From Cliona cf. orientalis (Eukaryota > Porifera > Demospongiae > Clionaida > Clionaidae), in NCBI GenBank assembly GCA_963930775.1, contig OZ005689.1, positions 37,131,351-37,195,350 of the forward strand: a stretch of 64,000 nucleotides of DNA, read 5' to 3'. This document shows, piece by piece, positions 23,273-34,017 of the stretch; position 1 is the first letter of the stretch; the number at the start of each line of letters is the position of its first letter. Made by a program: the position numbers and the translations under genes. The notes under the pieces are model-generated. The model saw only the letters and a program-made list of their open reading frames with translations. It had not been told where the DNA came from and ran no database searches.

Positions 23273-23823
23273 ATGGCCATGGAGTGGACTGACAGTGAAA
23301 TCGACGGCGCTATTCGCTTAGTTTTCTCACGACTAGGCTACCAAGAAGTAAAAACCGAACAACTGGAAGCCATCGCAGGGTTTATCAAGGGCAAGGACGT
23401 GTTCGTCTCTCTTCCCACTGGAAGCGGCAAATCTGCATGTTATGGCTGTTTACTTTTTGTGTTTAACTATCTAAGAAGGAACGATTCAAAAAGTAAATCT
23501 ATTATGGTAGTGATCAGCCCATTAAGAGCACTGATGCTGGACCAAGTGCGCTCATTTTCGGCGAAGGGAGTCGACTCTGTGTATGTCTCTGATAGTGATG
23601 CTGGTGACATTTATGAGGCTGTGACTAAAGGTTCCATATCATTGATTTTTATGAGTCCAGAGTCTCTAATTGGCTGCTGTAAGTGGAGAGAAAATTTTCG
23701 GTCGTCGGTATACAAAATAAATCTGGTTGGATTGATCGTAGATGAAGCCCATTGCATAGATAAATGGTAAGTACATGTATATTGAAAAATATTAAAGGGT
23801 GCTCTAAATGGAAATGCCCTCCT

Positions 23824-23917
<94 letters not shown>

Positions 23918-24758
23918 ACTGCTATTTCTCATGTACAGAAGAAAGTCATTTCGGAGGGAATTTTCAAAGATTGGAGAGATCCGATCTCTGATTCCTCCTG
24001 GAGTCCATGTTATGGCATTGACAGCGACTGCGACGGTTGCTACTAGACGCAAGATCATTTCTTTACTGAACATGAGAGGATGTTGTGTGGTGTCACGAAA
24101 TCCATACAAATCGAACATAGCTATATTATTCTGTTCAAAAGAAGACGACTATTGAGGAGTGTTTTCTACCCATTGTGCAAGAGGTAGCAAGCAAGGTGAT
24201 CACTGCAGAACGTACGATAATTTTTTGTCGCTCTCTGAAAGACTGTTTCTCCATCTATCAATACTTTCGAATGCAATTGAAGCAGGGTATGTACTATCCC
24301 AAGGGATCCCCCTCTCTGTCAAACTACTGTCTTGTCGACATGTTTACTGGTATAACAGAGGACGCTGTAAAGACAACCATCATAGAGAATTTTACTTCAG
24401 CAGAAGGTTGCTGCAGAGTAGTCATTGGCACCATCGCATTTGGTATGGGCCTCAATTCTCCGAATGTTCGCAATGTGATTCACTGGGGTCCGTCGTCTGA
24501 TATCGAGTCATATGTCCAAGAGAGTAGGAGAGTAGGGAGGGATGGAGAAGCCAGCCGCCTTTGCTACACTCTACTACGCTGATACTGATTTTTCCGGAGG
24601 AGGTGTATCTTCTGACATGAAGAAATACTGTAGGCATAGATAGTAGTGGTTGTAGGAAACAATTTTTATTTAAACATTTTGATGGGGTTAGTGGTGATGT
24701 GATTGACAATGACTATGTATGCTGTGACATATGTGATAGTATAGAAATGTGTCACTAA
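23273..24758 (+). pseudogene. RecQ-like DNA helicase, frame-broken
   Basis: Exon 1 (from ATG 23273) encodes a RecQ-family SF2 helicase N-terminus with Walker A LPTGSGKS (residues 47-54), a motif near VVISPLRALMLDQV, and DEAHCIDKW (157-165). After a (CT)n-bearing intron (donor at 23767, acceptor near 23938) come FRREFSKIGEIRSLIP, motif III ALTATAT, then VITAERTIIFCRSLKD, FTSAEGCCRVVIGT, FGMGLNSPNVRNVIHWG, and a zinc-binding end (YC..., CRKQF, CCDIC). The gene is broken: the obvious splice creates TGA at the Trp codon, and the frame then shifts near 24140, 24567 and 24632. Motif VI reads QESRRVGRDG instead of the usual QExGRAGRDG. Known function of the family: 3'-5' DNA unwinding in repair. It converges on the DUF6589 gene. 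Indel errors in the assembly could explain some of the breaks. Confidence 0.85.
23827..23912. repeat. (CT)n microsatellite inside the RecQ-like intron
   Basis: A pure CT run of about 86 bp that also serves as an exaggerated polypyrimidine tract upstream of the acceptor CATGTACAG. Long ORFs over it are artefacts. Confidence 0.97.
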
Positions 24759-26799
24759 AATTAATTGTGTTATTAATGTCTTGATTATTTCATTAGTCAC
24801 ACATGAATCTTGATCTTCTTGCATATGTATCTCCATAAATAGAGCCTTGTGCTTTTTAAACCAATCCTCGAGACTATTCCAATCCACCGTAGCAAAAAGG
24901 TTATTAGAAATGAATTGTGCTTTCTTCCCGGTATCTCTTCAAACACTTTTGATTGTAGATGAAGTTCAGTGACCATCGAGTTGACATCTTTCTCTAGTGA
25001 GGCCTGTGAATGCTTTCCACTAGGCTTACTTACACCATTTGCACTATCAAAGTTATCACACACTTCCAATACCGTACGAAGACATTTTGCCGACCTTGAA
25101 ATGCTTTTTTTAGTTAGATTTGCTCCTAGTCCAGATATGGCCTTAAGCTCCCTATTCAAATGCTCCATGTGAAGGTCACAAGAGATATTTCTTCCCCTTC
25201 CCCCATTTGCATTAACAAACCTCGACCATTTAATATCAGTTGCAATATGCTGAGGAAATCCATTGCATTGTAGCTGAAGTGTGAGAGCTTCTAGAGCATA
25301 CTTTGTTCTACCAAACTGATGAAAAAGTAACAGTAAATATTTCCATACACAGTACATACGATCACCATCAGCGTATCTTACACCATCATCGAATTCATAC
25401 ATAAATAACGCTGCTGAAAGTACACTGCGTGCGTATTCAAAAACCTTGTCATCACTCAACAGTGACACTAAACTCTTCTCTGGTATGATCATTTGTTGGT
25501 ATGGACATTCCAGTGATGTGGAGACATACTTTAAAATTATGGGTGATATCAGATCATGTAATAGCATCCATTTTTGGATAAACCACGAATGTCTACGCCA
25601 ATAAGTGGGTGTTGGAGTACACTATTTACATCTTTCATATTAAAGTCATGGAGAGTGACAGCAATGATGTGACTGATTCCGACTGCTTCAAAGAAGTCTT
25701 CCGTGGCATTCATGTCATTTCGGACATCCTTGATGACATTTCTGCGATCAATTAGGTTTCGCAGCTGATATAGAGTACCACCCTCTTGACTTGAACTACA
25801 ACTGTACATGGCACTCCAGTATACCTGAACAACATCAAAATTATTATTGTCATTCTACTCCATGTACCCCAATATGCAGCGACACAGCCACATTCTTAAC
25901 ATGTATGCACACATAGCTGTATGTACACACACACACACACATCTAAATTAATTCTTATTGGTTGCTAAGGCAAAAAATTAATTAATATCCACTATTGACA
26001 GCTGCATGCATGTAGCTAGGCTTGCACTTGTATTCATCCCACCCACACACTCATATGTGCACTCACATTGACTCTCTCTGTGTCAACACACACATACATG
26101 CACAACATGCTTGCATACACTATACCTTGTATAAACACATCTTTGCATGCCAGTCCTCTATCACTGGGAACAGAGCTTCCAACCTTGAACTAGCTGTATC
26201 AGAATTACTGAGAACATTCTTTACAGTTCTGGCTCTCTCAGTCGTCAATTGATCTCCACCAAATAGGATTGGAAATGAGTTTGCATCCCCCTGTTCGACA
26301 TCGCTGCTGCTAGATGAAGCTGTTGGTATGTACTGGTAAACTTCCTTCAGTATATCCCTCATATCATCGTTGTACTGTTCACTATGAAACAGTACACCTA
26401 ATGGTACCTGAATATCCATTAAAAATGATATACGTACATGAAGATTTGCTGTATATTTGAATATAATTTTATATATATATAACTTACAACATCAGACTTT
26501 TGTGACATTTCCTGTGAGTATTGATCTACTATTTGGACAGGAACACACTCGGCAAAATTAAAAAGGAAGATCTTGCAAATCACTCGAGCAAAATGAACGA
26601 TGTAGTTCTCTTCAAGTTGCTTTTTATCAGAAAGTGTTGGCAGGATATCTTCAAGCCCAAGGCAAAGAAATTCTCCATAGCCTGGATCTTTCCCAAGAGC
26701 TTGTGGACCATCTATAAATAACCGACTTTTCACTGCGTAAATATGAAAGTAGTTGAGCATTACAGACTGTTTGTCCACCCGCATGTAGCGAGGTTTCAC
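24660..26799 (-). pseudogene. DUF6589-family gene, 5'-incomplete and frameshifted
   Basis: Minus-strand exons at 26488-26799, 26126-26407 and from 25824 downward join in phase 0 through short GT-AG introns. The protein carries the family signature I recall for DUF6589: FGGDQLTTERAR, LEALFPVIEDWHAKM, GTLYQLRNLIDRRNV, ATEDFF, then WSRFVNANGGRGRNISCDLH and MEHLNRELKAISGLGANLTK. At about 25570 the frame shifts by one base at an AAAAA run (KNG... to ...WMLLHDLIS). A second shift near 24910 probably links to VDWNSLEDWFKKHKALF. The family's function is not established; the regular Asp/Glu-rich motifs suggest a transposase-like enzyme, which is inference. Upstream exons are missing; a TIR element at 26868-27428 sits just before the first visible exon. 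The 3' end overlaps the 3' end of the RecQ-like gene in antisense. Confidence 0.8.
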
Positions 26800-26867
26800 C
26801 TACAATAATATTATAGGCAATAGTCATCATAGTTTTCATTTATGATACATAGTTGGTTGTACTTATA

Positions 26868-27428
26868 CCGTATCCTCCCGAAAATAAGCCCCCCCTTTTT
26901 CAGCAGTAGACATGACCTAGACTGGGGAGGGGGCTTATTTTCGAATATGCACTTTCCCTCGAATATAAGCCCCCTTAGCCACCATCGTTGGTCACGTACC
27001 GCAGGACAGAGTTTGCTCGTCTTTTCTCCAAAAGAGCGGCAGCGAGATGACCTATCAAATAGACGGCAACACGAGGATCGGCGGTGGGAAAAGGACTTGT
27101 TGTTCCGCGTGTGTACGTCTTTAGAGGAAAGTAAAAGCATCTTGACCGGCTCGTAAGTGTCTTCGCCAAACTAGAAGTGCCATCATAACAGAATGACTTC
27201 AAAACAGGCTTTTCTAAAAGCCAGCACACATGCAGCACCATCTTTGTACTCGTAGTCAATTGAAGGGCGGGGTTACGTACGTACGTACGTGCTCGTGCGC
27301 GTGTATAATATTATATTATGTGCAGTCTATCTACTTGGTGGGAGGGGGGCTTATAATCGAGGCAAACATACCTGTGCAAGAACTTGAAGGTCAAAGAGGG
27401 GAGGGGGCTTATTTTCGGGAGGATACGG
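26868..27428. mobile_element. TA-flanked TIR element with perfect long ends
   Basis: The ends CCGTATCCTCCCGAAAATAA and its exact reverse complement continue into GCCCCC, giving perfect TIRs of at least 26 bp around 561 bp. They are flanked by TA on both sides within a CTTATA...TATAAG context, consistent with TA target duplication as in Tc1/mariner-type insertion. Internal copies of the GGGGGCTTATTTTCG motif occur near both ends. No transposase is encoded. Confidence 0.85.
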
Positions 27429-27689
27429 TATAAGCAATCACAGAATGACCCTTGCTTTCACACACTACAGGTTGAATTGACAGTCCGCAAAGCCTTACCT
27501 AACAACTCCACAAACAAAAAAATTCATCTCTCTCTAAAGAGAAAGAGATAGTATGCATCATTTAGCCTCAGAGGTTTCATGTACAAGAGCAAGAATGGAG
27601 ATGCTAGGACCTAATTATGAAGACAATTATTCTGGTGTGGTTAAAAAATATGAGTTAGTGGCCCTCACTGCATGCATTTCCAGGTGGGC
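27429..27689. other. Non-coding stretch
   Basis: No gene recognised. It contains a CTCTCTCTAAAGAGAAAGAG block followed by ATAGTATGCATCATTTAGCC, resembling sequence at about 30955-31010 in the palindrome arm. Confidence 0.4.
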
Positions 27690-27772
27690 GCATACTTGAT
27701 CTTAGCAGGAAATTGAGCCCCAAGTGGGGGTGGGCCAATAATCTGTGAGGGCCCACTTTCACGAGGGTATAT
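27690..27772. mobile_element. Fragment of the GTACCCTCGC element family
   Basis: Read in reverse it starts TATACCCTCGTGAAAGTGGG and continues GCCCTCACAG, then CAATTTCCTGCTAAGATC, matching the terminal region of the 13520-14371 element. Only one end is present. Confidence 0.6.
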
Positions 27773-27799
27773 ACAATACATAATATTATTATGTACATA

Positions 27800-28225
27800 C
27801 TGTATGGTGGGTAATTTTCGTGGAAAGTCTGAAAAGGCCCTCAAAATTAATTTTCGTGGTTTTAAATTTTGTGACAGCAACCAGTCCAGGGGCGTGGCAC
27901 TGCTGCAAAAGTGATGATATAATAGATACACGCGCTCGCGATCTTCTTTGTTACTAAGTCATACCTACAGAGACTTGGACAAATAGCATGAGATAGAAGA
28001 ATATTAGTGTCGAAAATGCTATCAGCTGAATGACAGTGCCTACTGTTGCTTGCTATACTGGAAAGTGTTGGCCGCGCTGCCACGACGTTTGTGGCCACGC
28101 CCATCATCATGGACTCGCATAGTACCATATCACCGTAGGCATTAATTTTCGGGGGTGGGAAAATTTTGTGACTGCCAAGTCAACCACGAAAACAACGAAA
28201 ATTAGCACCCCACGAAACCATACGT
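27800..28225. mobile_element. TIR element with GTATGGT..AATTTTCGT ends
   Basis: The left end GTATGGTGGGTAATTTTCGT is mirrored by the right end, which read in reverse gives GTATGGTTTCGTGGGGTGCT then AATTTTCG. Second inner blocks (TTTTCGTGGTTTT; TTTTGTGACAG against TTTTGTGACTG) are also present. Non-coding. Tail sequence 28226-28262 contains TTATTAAGTGCACCCCAC. Confidence 0.65.
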
Positions 28226-30015
28226 TATACCATGAACTCAGGTTATTAAGTGCACCCCACTATTAAGCGCACATTATTAAGCGTATGCTCTCTTCTCGTC
28301 ACAAGCTATTGTTTATTACGTGCAGGTGCTTAATAGGCGTGGCGTTCTATGAATCCTGACCTTGACCTCAACAACAGGCTGGAAGTACATGTATGTGGAG
28401 TCCAGATATCTTTGATATGTACAGTAGTTTCGGTAGGTATGTCTGACATAGGTGTGCATGGTTACTATTTGTGACGCTCATGGATCGTGTCCCTCAATTG
28501 GATGCATACTAAAGCCAGTTTTTCACCAAGTTCAATTGATTTGTTGTGCTTACGAGTTGCTCAGGTGCCCAGATCTCGAGATACGCTACGAAAAAGAAAT
28601 GTCCCCCCCCCCTCCTCGCGCATAAGCCCCCCTATACTTTTTCCTACATACTATTTTTGTCGCCCCCGCTTCTGTGACTGTAAAATACAGATATTGGAGT
28701 CCATGAAAGCCAATAAAAGTAGTAGCTACAACTAGCAAACTAGCTATTTGTGTCATATCAGGGGTGGCGAAAGGATCAGAGAGTTGGTATGGCTAGGCTG
28801 ATTTAACAGCGTGCACAAAGCGCACGGCAAAATCTTTGACCACGCCCCCTAATTATTGAAAAGCGCGCTCCTATGTAGATACCGTAATGCCAGAAGCAAC
28901 TGTGCGTGTGCATATCGAGTGTGGCGTTCCCAAGAAATATCTACCTGCCGTGCCAAGTCTCGATCAATGGAGCTACATAGTCATTGATAGTCACATCACT
29001 CTGTAACAGTATTGCTTCGCTGCTATCTCCACTCCAGTTTTGGTACGGCTCAGCCCCACCTGCTTGACTATAGCCGTACTAGCCGTACCGGTTCCGCCAC
29101 CTCTGTATATAATAATACATGTATGCCTTACTTCGTCGTTTTTGGCCTTCAAACAGCCAGAGAAAGTACAGAGATTGCGCACCCGTATGACATTTGACGA
29201 TCGGTAATGGTTATCAGGCGGAAATGTCACGATCTCGTGTATAAGCCCCCTCCCCAGTTTTGCCCAATTCCAGCATGCAGAAAAGTGTGTGGGGGGGGGG
29301 GGGCATAATCGTGGGATTCTATGGTATTAATATTCGTGCACACCAAAACAAGGGAAACAGGAGACCATGTGCTCGACCAGATGTAGTCCACACCAACAGC
29401 TACAGAGAATGAGGGTTGACAATTTGACTTTGCATAGTAGTGTTGTTGCCTTGCAATTTTAATGGGGCCCTTGGGATAAACCACACCCACAATTTTAACG
29501 ATTTTCAACCATACTCACTACTATACTAATATTAATGCAGCCTAGGATGATAAGACACATCAAAAATGCACACTGATCTGCAGTACTGTACTTTCAAGTT
29601 CATCTGTGATTGAAGCATCAATACCGTACTTAATCTAATACTACGTATGGAAAAAAATTTCAATTCAGAAAAACGCGCGATTTTCTAGTAAACGTCGTCT
29701 AGGTGGCATTATGATAAATATTCAAGAGAAAAAAGTCATACCAACTCACATAGACAAACATTTCAGAATGTTCCTTGCTTCTGAACTGCAATAGGAGAGG
29801 AAGAGAGAGCGTGCCTATAAAATTTAATGTGCAAGAGAAAGGTTTTTTCTTTGTTTGGGGGGGGGGGGGGGGAGATTGGGGGCTATCAGTCAGCGATGAA
29901 GTCCAGATAGATATTGACACAATCATCTAAAGGTGCATGTAGTATTCTAGTCATAAACACAATTTTCTAAGAAGAAAACCACGGGCACCTATACACAGAA
30001 GGCTATCTTACACTA

Positions 30016-30430
30016 CAGTCCAACCTCGATTATCCGAACCCCTTTGGCCAAGGGGAAATCTAGAACCGTTCGGATAAGCAAAGAGTTCGGATAACGTTGA
30101 CCACACCCAAGCCACACCCACAAAATCGATCGTGCATGTAAAAACGTATATATGATAGATTTATTGAGCATTTCGATGATTTTAATCTCATCTTCGATTG
30201 ATAGAGCACTTACCTTGCGTTTCTTTTACTTCTTTGAGCGTTAGAACTAGATTTGATAGCAGCGCAGCAGCTGGTTCTCGCGTGACAACTACGCGACGTA
30301 GGTTTACTGCGCGTGCGCAATACGGTCACGTGGTCACAATATGTACTTTGACCCTGCATTTTCTTTGGATCTCGAGTTCGGATAATCGAGGGTTCGGATA
30401 ATCGAGGTTCGGATAATCGAGGTTGGACTG
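30016..30430 (+). mobile_element. pogo/Tigger-type non-autonomous element, left-arm copy
   Basis: TIRs CAGTCCAACCTCGATTATCC are present at both ends, followed by GAAC/CGGATAA repeats and flanked by TA dinucleotides. The ends match the pattern known for pogo/Tigger elements of the Tc1/mariner superfamily. The roughly 415-bp interior encodes no transposase. A donor-like AAGGTAAG occurs inside at about 30213 on the minus strand. Confidence 0.85.
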
Positions 30431-32061
30431 TACATGCAAAGCAAAGCTCCATGTAGTCCTCTCTCTCTCATTCCATGTGGCCCTACACAATCGTGATGGC
30501 TATTGTGTGTTATAAGTTTCAATTCCTACCAATGGGACAGTAACTGACATGCACTTGTGTAAGTGGGCACTCATGTGGAGGTTGATGGCTAATACACTTG
30601 CATGAATTACTCTGCACACAAGGTATGTACAATGTACATGTGGATCAAATTGATGGCTATAAACCACATCTACCAAACTCAGGACGGTTCCACCAAATAT
30701 GATCACTGAGACTAAGGTTCCCTCCCTACTTCCCTTTCTCTCTCTCTCCCCCCCCCCCTCCTTCCCTCCCTCCCTCTCTCCCTTCCCTCTTCTCTCTCCA
30801 TACCCAGCATGATGATGGGAAACTCAATACTCGTAATAACACAGAAAAGATGTTAGGGTCAGAATTAACAACATACATGTACATTTGCATCAAGTGTACT
30901 TTAATGGGGGAGGGAGGGAGAGAGAGAGGGAGCTCTCCATGAACAAAAATTATTCCTCTCTTTCTCTAAAAGAAACAGAGATAGTGTGCATCCTTTAGCT
31001 TCAGAGTTGCATGTACATGTACAACAGAACCACAAACTATTATGATGGGGGTGGTAGCCACTAGGACCTACCTGACTATGGAGACATTTCTATGCACATG
31101 TAACTCCTATCCCAGGTCATGCCACGCAGAGGCAGAAGCACAGCAAGCCTTCACATTCATCCCGACTGAACTCTAAGAAGAGAAGAGAGATATAGCACAA
31201 TCGCTGACACAGACCATTTACTAACACAATTACTAGTAACTACCCTCTGTAACTCAGTTGACCAAGTCTGTATCAGTGCATGCTATATTATATCTCCGCT
31301 GACAGGAACAACAAGTGCTCTTCGGTCGTGTCGTCGTCATTAGCAGAAAAATCGCCATATCTGGAGGTCTAGGCACCTGAGCGACTAGTAAGCACAACGA
31401 ATCAGTCGAATTCGGCGAAAAATGGGCTTCAGTGTGCTTCGAATCAAGGGATATGGTCCACGAGCGTCATAAATGGTGCCTTTTTGTTAGCCTTCGTAAC
31501 CACAAGTGCCCACCAATGCATTATGCATGCAGGCCTTGTGTTTTCTGCTCATGCGCATAACATTATGGACTGGTAAAGGTCGTCAATAATGCTAGTGGCA
31601 CACGTTAGGCTGGTAAGCTATCCACAGACTGGAATGCAAAGCCCTATCGAATCAGAATGTATTACCAATATGTACCTAGTCTAGATCTGGTGCAGAGAGA
31701 GAGAGTCAGTGGTGTTTTGGCTGGTCACATGATCACCAAGAGCCCTATAGCTATTATAATATTATAACCAATGGCTTACGGGGTCTATAAGCCCTTGATG
31801 CAACCAAGCAGCAATAAAAACAGATCTATAGATTGCGCAATGTGCGTGCGGGGTATGTGCTCTATAGAGCTCTAGTTAACTTATACCGCTGGAACCAAAG
31901 TTGAATAAATATTTCACCACACTCTGAGGTTTTGCACACAGGCATAACAGCTAAGCACTGGTACAACTCCAGTATGGACACAATACCAGACCCTTCCTCC
32001 TCCCTTGTGAAGTGGCTGGCCCACCAGACTATGTCAGACTATGATATGTTACGAAATGTAA

Positions 32062-32436
32062 GTTTTCCCGAAGTACCTGATTACATGTTCTCGTATCCAC
32101 ACGCGGATCGGAAACTTGTGAGATGTAGAGTCTAGTAGCCTAGCAAACCCTGTAAAAATTGGTGATGACGTGTAGTAATCTGACTGGGCTCCACTCCTGG
32201 CTGCAGCAGGTACTAGTCTCGTACACATAGGCATAACACCAGAACCTTCCTCCTCCCCCCCCCTCCCCACACACACACACAAATCTGGCATTCCAAGTCC
32301 AGTAAATCAGGTGACATACAGTTCGGAAGACGAGAAAAGTATCACAACTATGAGATTACTTACGTGCTACTCACACACGTACAGCTACAGATACAAAACT
32401 TACCAATTATCTCGGCAGTGTGCAGACAAAGTACAC
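32062..32436. other. 375-bp segment present only in the left palindrome arm
   Basis: It lies between ACGAAATGTAA and ATGGCAAGATGG, which are directly joined in the right arm (34210/34211). It begins GTTTTCCCG and ends AAGTACAC, so it is not a canonical GT-AG intron cut at these borders, and no target duplication is obvious. It contains a C-run/CA-run near 32255-32280. Confidence 0.8.
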
Positions 32437-32629
32437 ATGGCAAGATGGACAATATGCGCGTGCGCAGATGGACAGGGGAGGGGCTGATTCATGCGCATTT
32501 GGCAGGGGTGGGGCTGAAAGCACGACCTTTGACCTTAAAATTGACGACCGACAACAGATACCAAACAGAGTCATTCATGTCTCCTACAACGCTAAAAATG
32601 CTCAGCAAAGGGTAAGCGGCTAAAAGAGA

Positions 32630-34017
32630 CTTATATGGGCGCTTCTGGGGCAATTTGGGGATATATCCACCCACGCATTAAAGGTATTTCTTTTTTTTTT
32701 TTCAAGGCAACCTGAACACTAAGCAGAAAAAAAATTGTCCAGAAAACCAAATAATATATCTAGGATGCACATATAAAGCAAGTGGCAACAACCTATACTG
32801 CAATTTTGAGAAAGTTTCTAAATAAGGCACACCACGGGTATTCCCCGTTTTTCACGTAGCGCGTGGGCAGAAAACATTGCAAACGCATGGCTTCCCTATA
32901 CAAACATATGGGGAAACTTCAACGGGCCATAACTTTAATTCTAAGGCGTGAATAAAAAATCTGTCATCAAATCTTGTATTTCGATCCATTCTGCGTGCCC
33001 GTATAAATATTATCCCCCAAAGTGCTCCCAATTCCCCCAAACATTATTTAATGCAGAAATCTTTTTTTTTTTTTTTCAAGCTAAACCACAACCTAAGATA
33101 AAATAATTTTATTAACCAGTAATTAGTTAACGGTATGTCACCATTTCCAATCATACATGTCTGCTACAATAGGTCAGGTAAGACAAAAAATTTCAAGTTA
33201 CAAATATTGATTACTATTCCCACTATAATATGATAACGAATATTTGAGAGTGACTTGGGGCTTGTATATTATGTAATCATCTCCCTGTCTAGATCCAACG
33301 TAAGGAGCATCGCCCATGGAATGTTGTTGGTGTATGTAGACTGCCTTCCAAGCATCACTGGCAGTGAAAAAAAAGATGGAAAAAATTGGCCCCGTGAAGG
33401 ATTCGAACCAGTGCACGCATTTGACACTCTTTGGCAGACTCTGAGCTTAACCAATGCACCACCTGGACAGTAGTAATTTCCTTCATACTTTAGTGGTCAG
33501 AAACTACTATGACTCGTATTTCAAAACTGTTATTTTTTTATCCACTCTACATGCTGATATAAAAATTATTGCACAATACCTTTTCCTGTGCTTTGAATGA
33601 GTACATTACATTACATTACTTTATTACATTACATTACATGCTCACATATTCTTTTATCTTAGGTTGTAACAAGCTAACCACACACTAAGATAAAAGAATT
33701 GTAACGAGCTGTACTTAAATAAGTAATATGTTTAAATGTCAGGTACTTACACTACCCTAAGCCGTACAGATGAATCAGCTTGAATTGTACATTGTATTAG
33801 AGCCATGACTCCTTTGCCCACATGTGAAGGTAAAGCCCATTGTGAAGCAGTGAAGAAACGGCCAGTTGTGAGTGTCCATGCCTATCAGTCTGATGACAGC
33901 GGTGTGACATCCTCATGCTCACCTGGATAAGCAAAAGATTGTGAAGCTGAAGAACGTCATACATGTACATGTATGTATACCAAGTGTAGGAAAGTACATA
34001 CATTGTGTACATGTAAT
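32630..34017. other. Spacer of the giant palindrome
   Basis: Unique relative to the arms. It holds a dispersed repeat related to 19975-20125 (about 32690-33080, with long T runs at both ends), a tRNA-like sequence, an (ACATT)n tract at 33602-33640, and a short inverted repeat at 33650-33702 (TTCTTTTATCTTAGG...AAGATAAAAGAA). No protein gene recognised. Confidence 0.6.
33388..33471 (-). other. tRNA-like sequence, probably tRNA-derived repeat or decayed tRNA
   Basis: On the minus strand GGTTCGAATCC is an exact B-box-like match. About 45 nt upstream, TGGTGCATTGG resembles an A box. However, the flanks do not pair into a 7-bp acceptor stem and the T stem is mismatched, so I do not call a functional tRNA. 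A SINE head or a degenerate tRNA fits better. Confidence 0.4.

Larger units (their letters stand above)
28263..32629 (+). repeat. Left arm of a giant inverted repeat (palindrome)
   Basis: The sequence from TTAAGCGCACATTATTAAGC (28263) to GGCTAAAAGAGA (32629) is the near-perfect reverse complement of 34018-38004. Apart from a 375-bp segment at 32062-32436 that the right arm lacks, the arms differ by only about 5 bp in length (3992 against 3987). The arm contains a CCATAGAATCCCA-type fragment (about 29140-29330), a pogo-type element (30016-30430), a polypyrimidine stretch (30725-30800) and non-coding DNA. Possible exon-like sequence at about 31942-32058 (AHQTMSDYDMLRN then donor GTAAGT) is unassigned. 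Confidence 0.95.

Noticed and set aside
33388-33471. Functional tRNA gene
   Set aside because: The B box is exact, but acceptor and T stems do not pair; listed only as tRNA-like.
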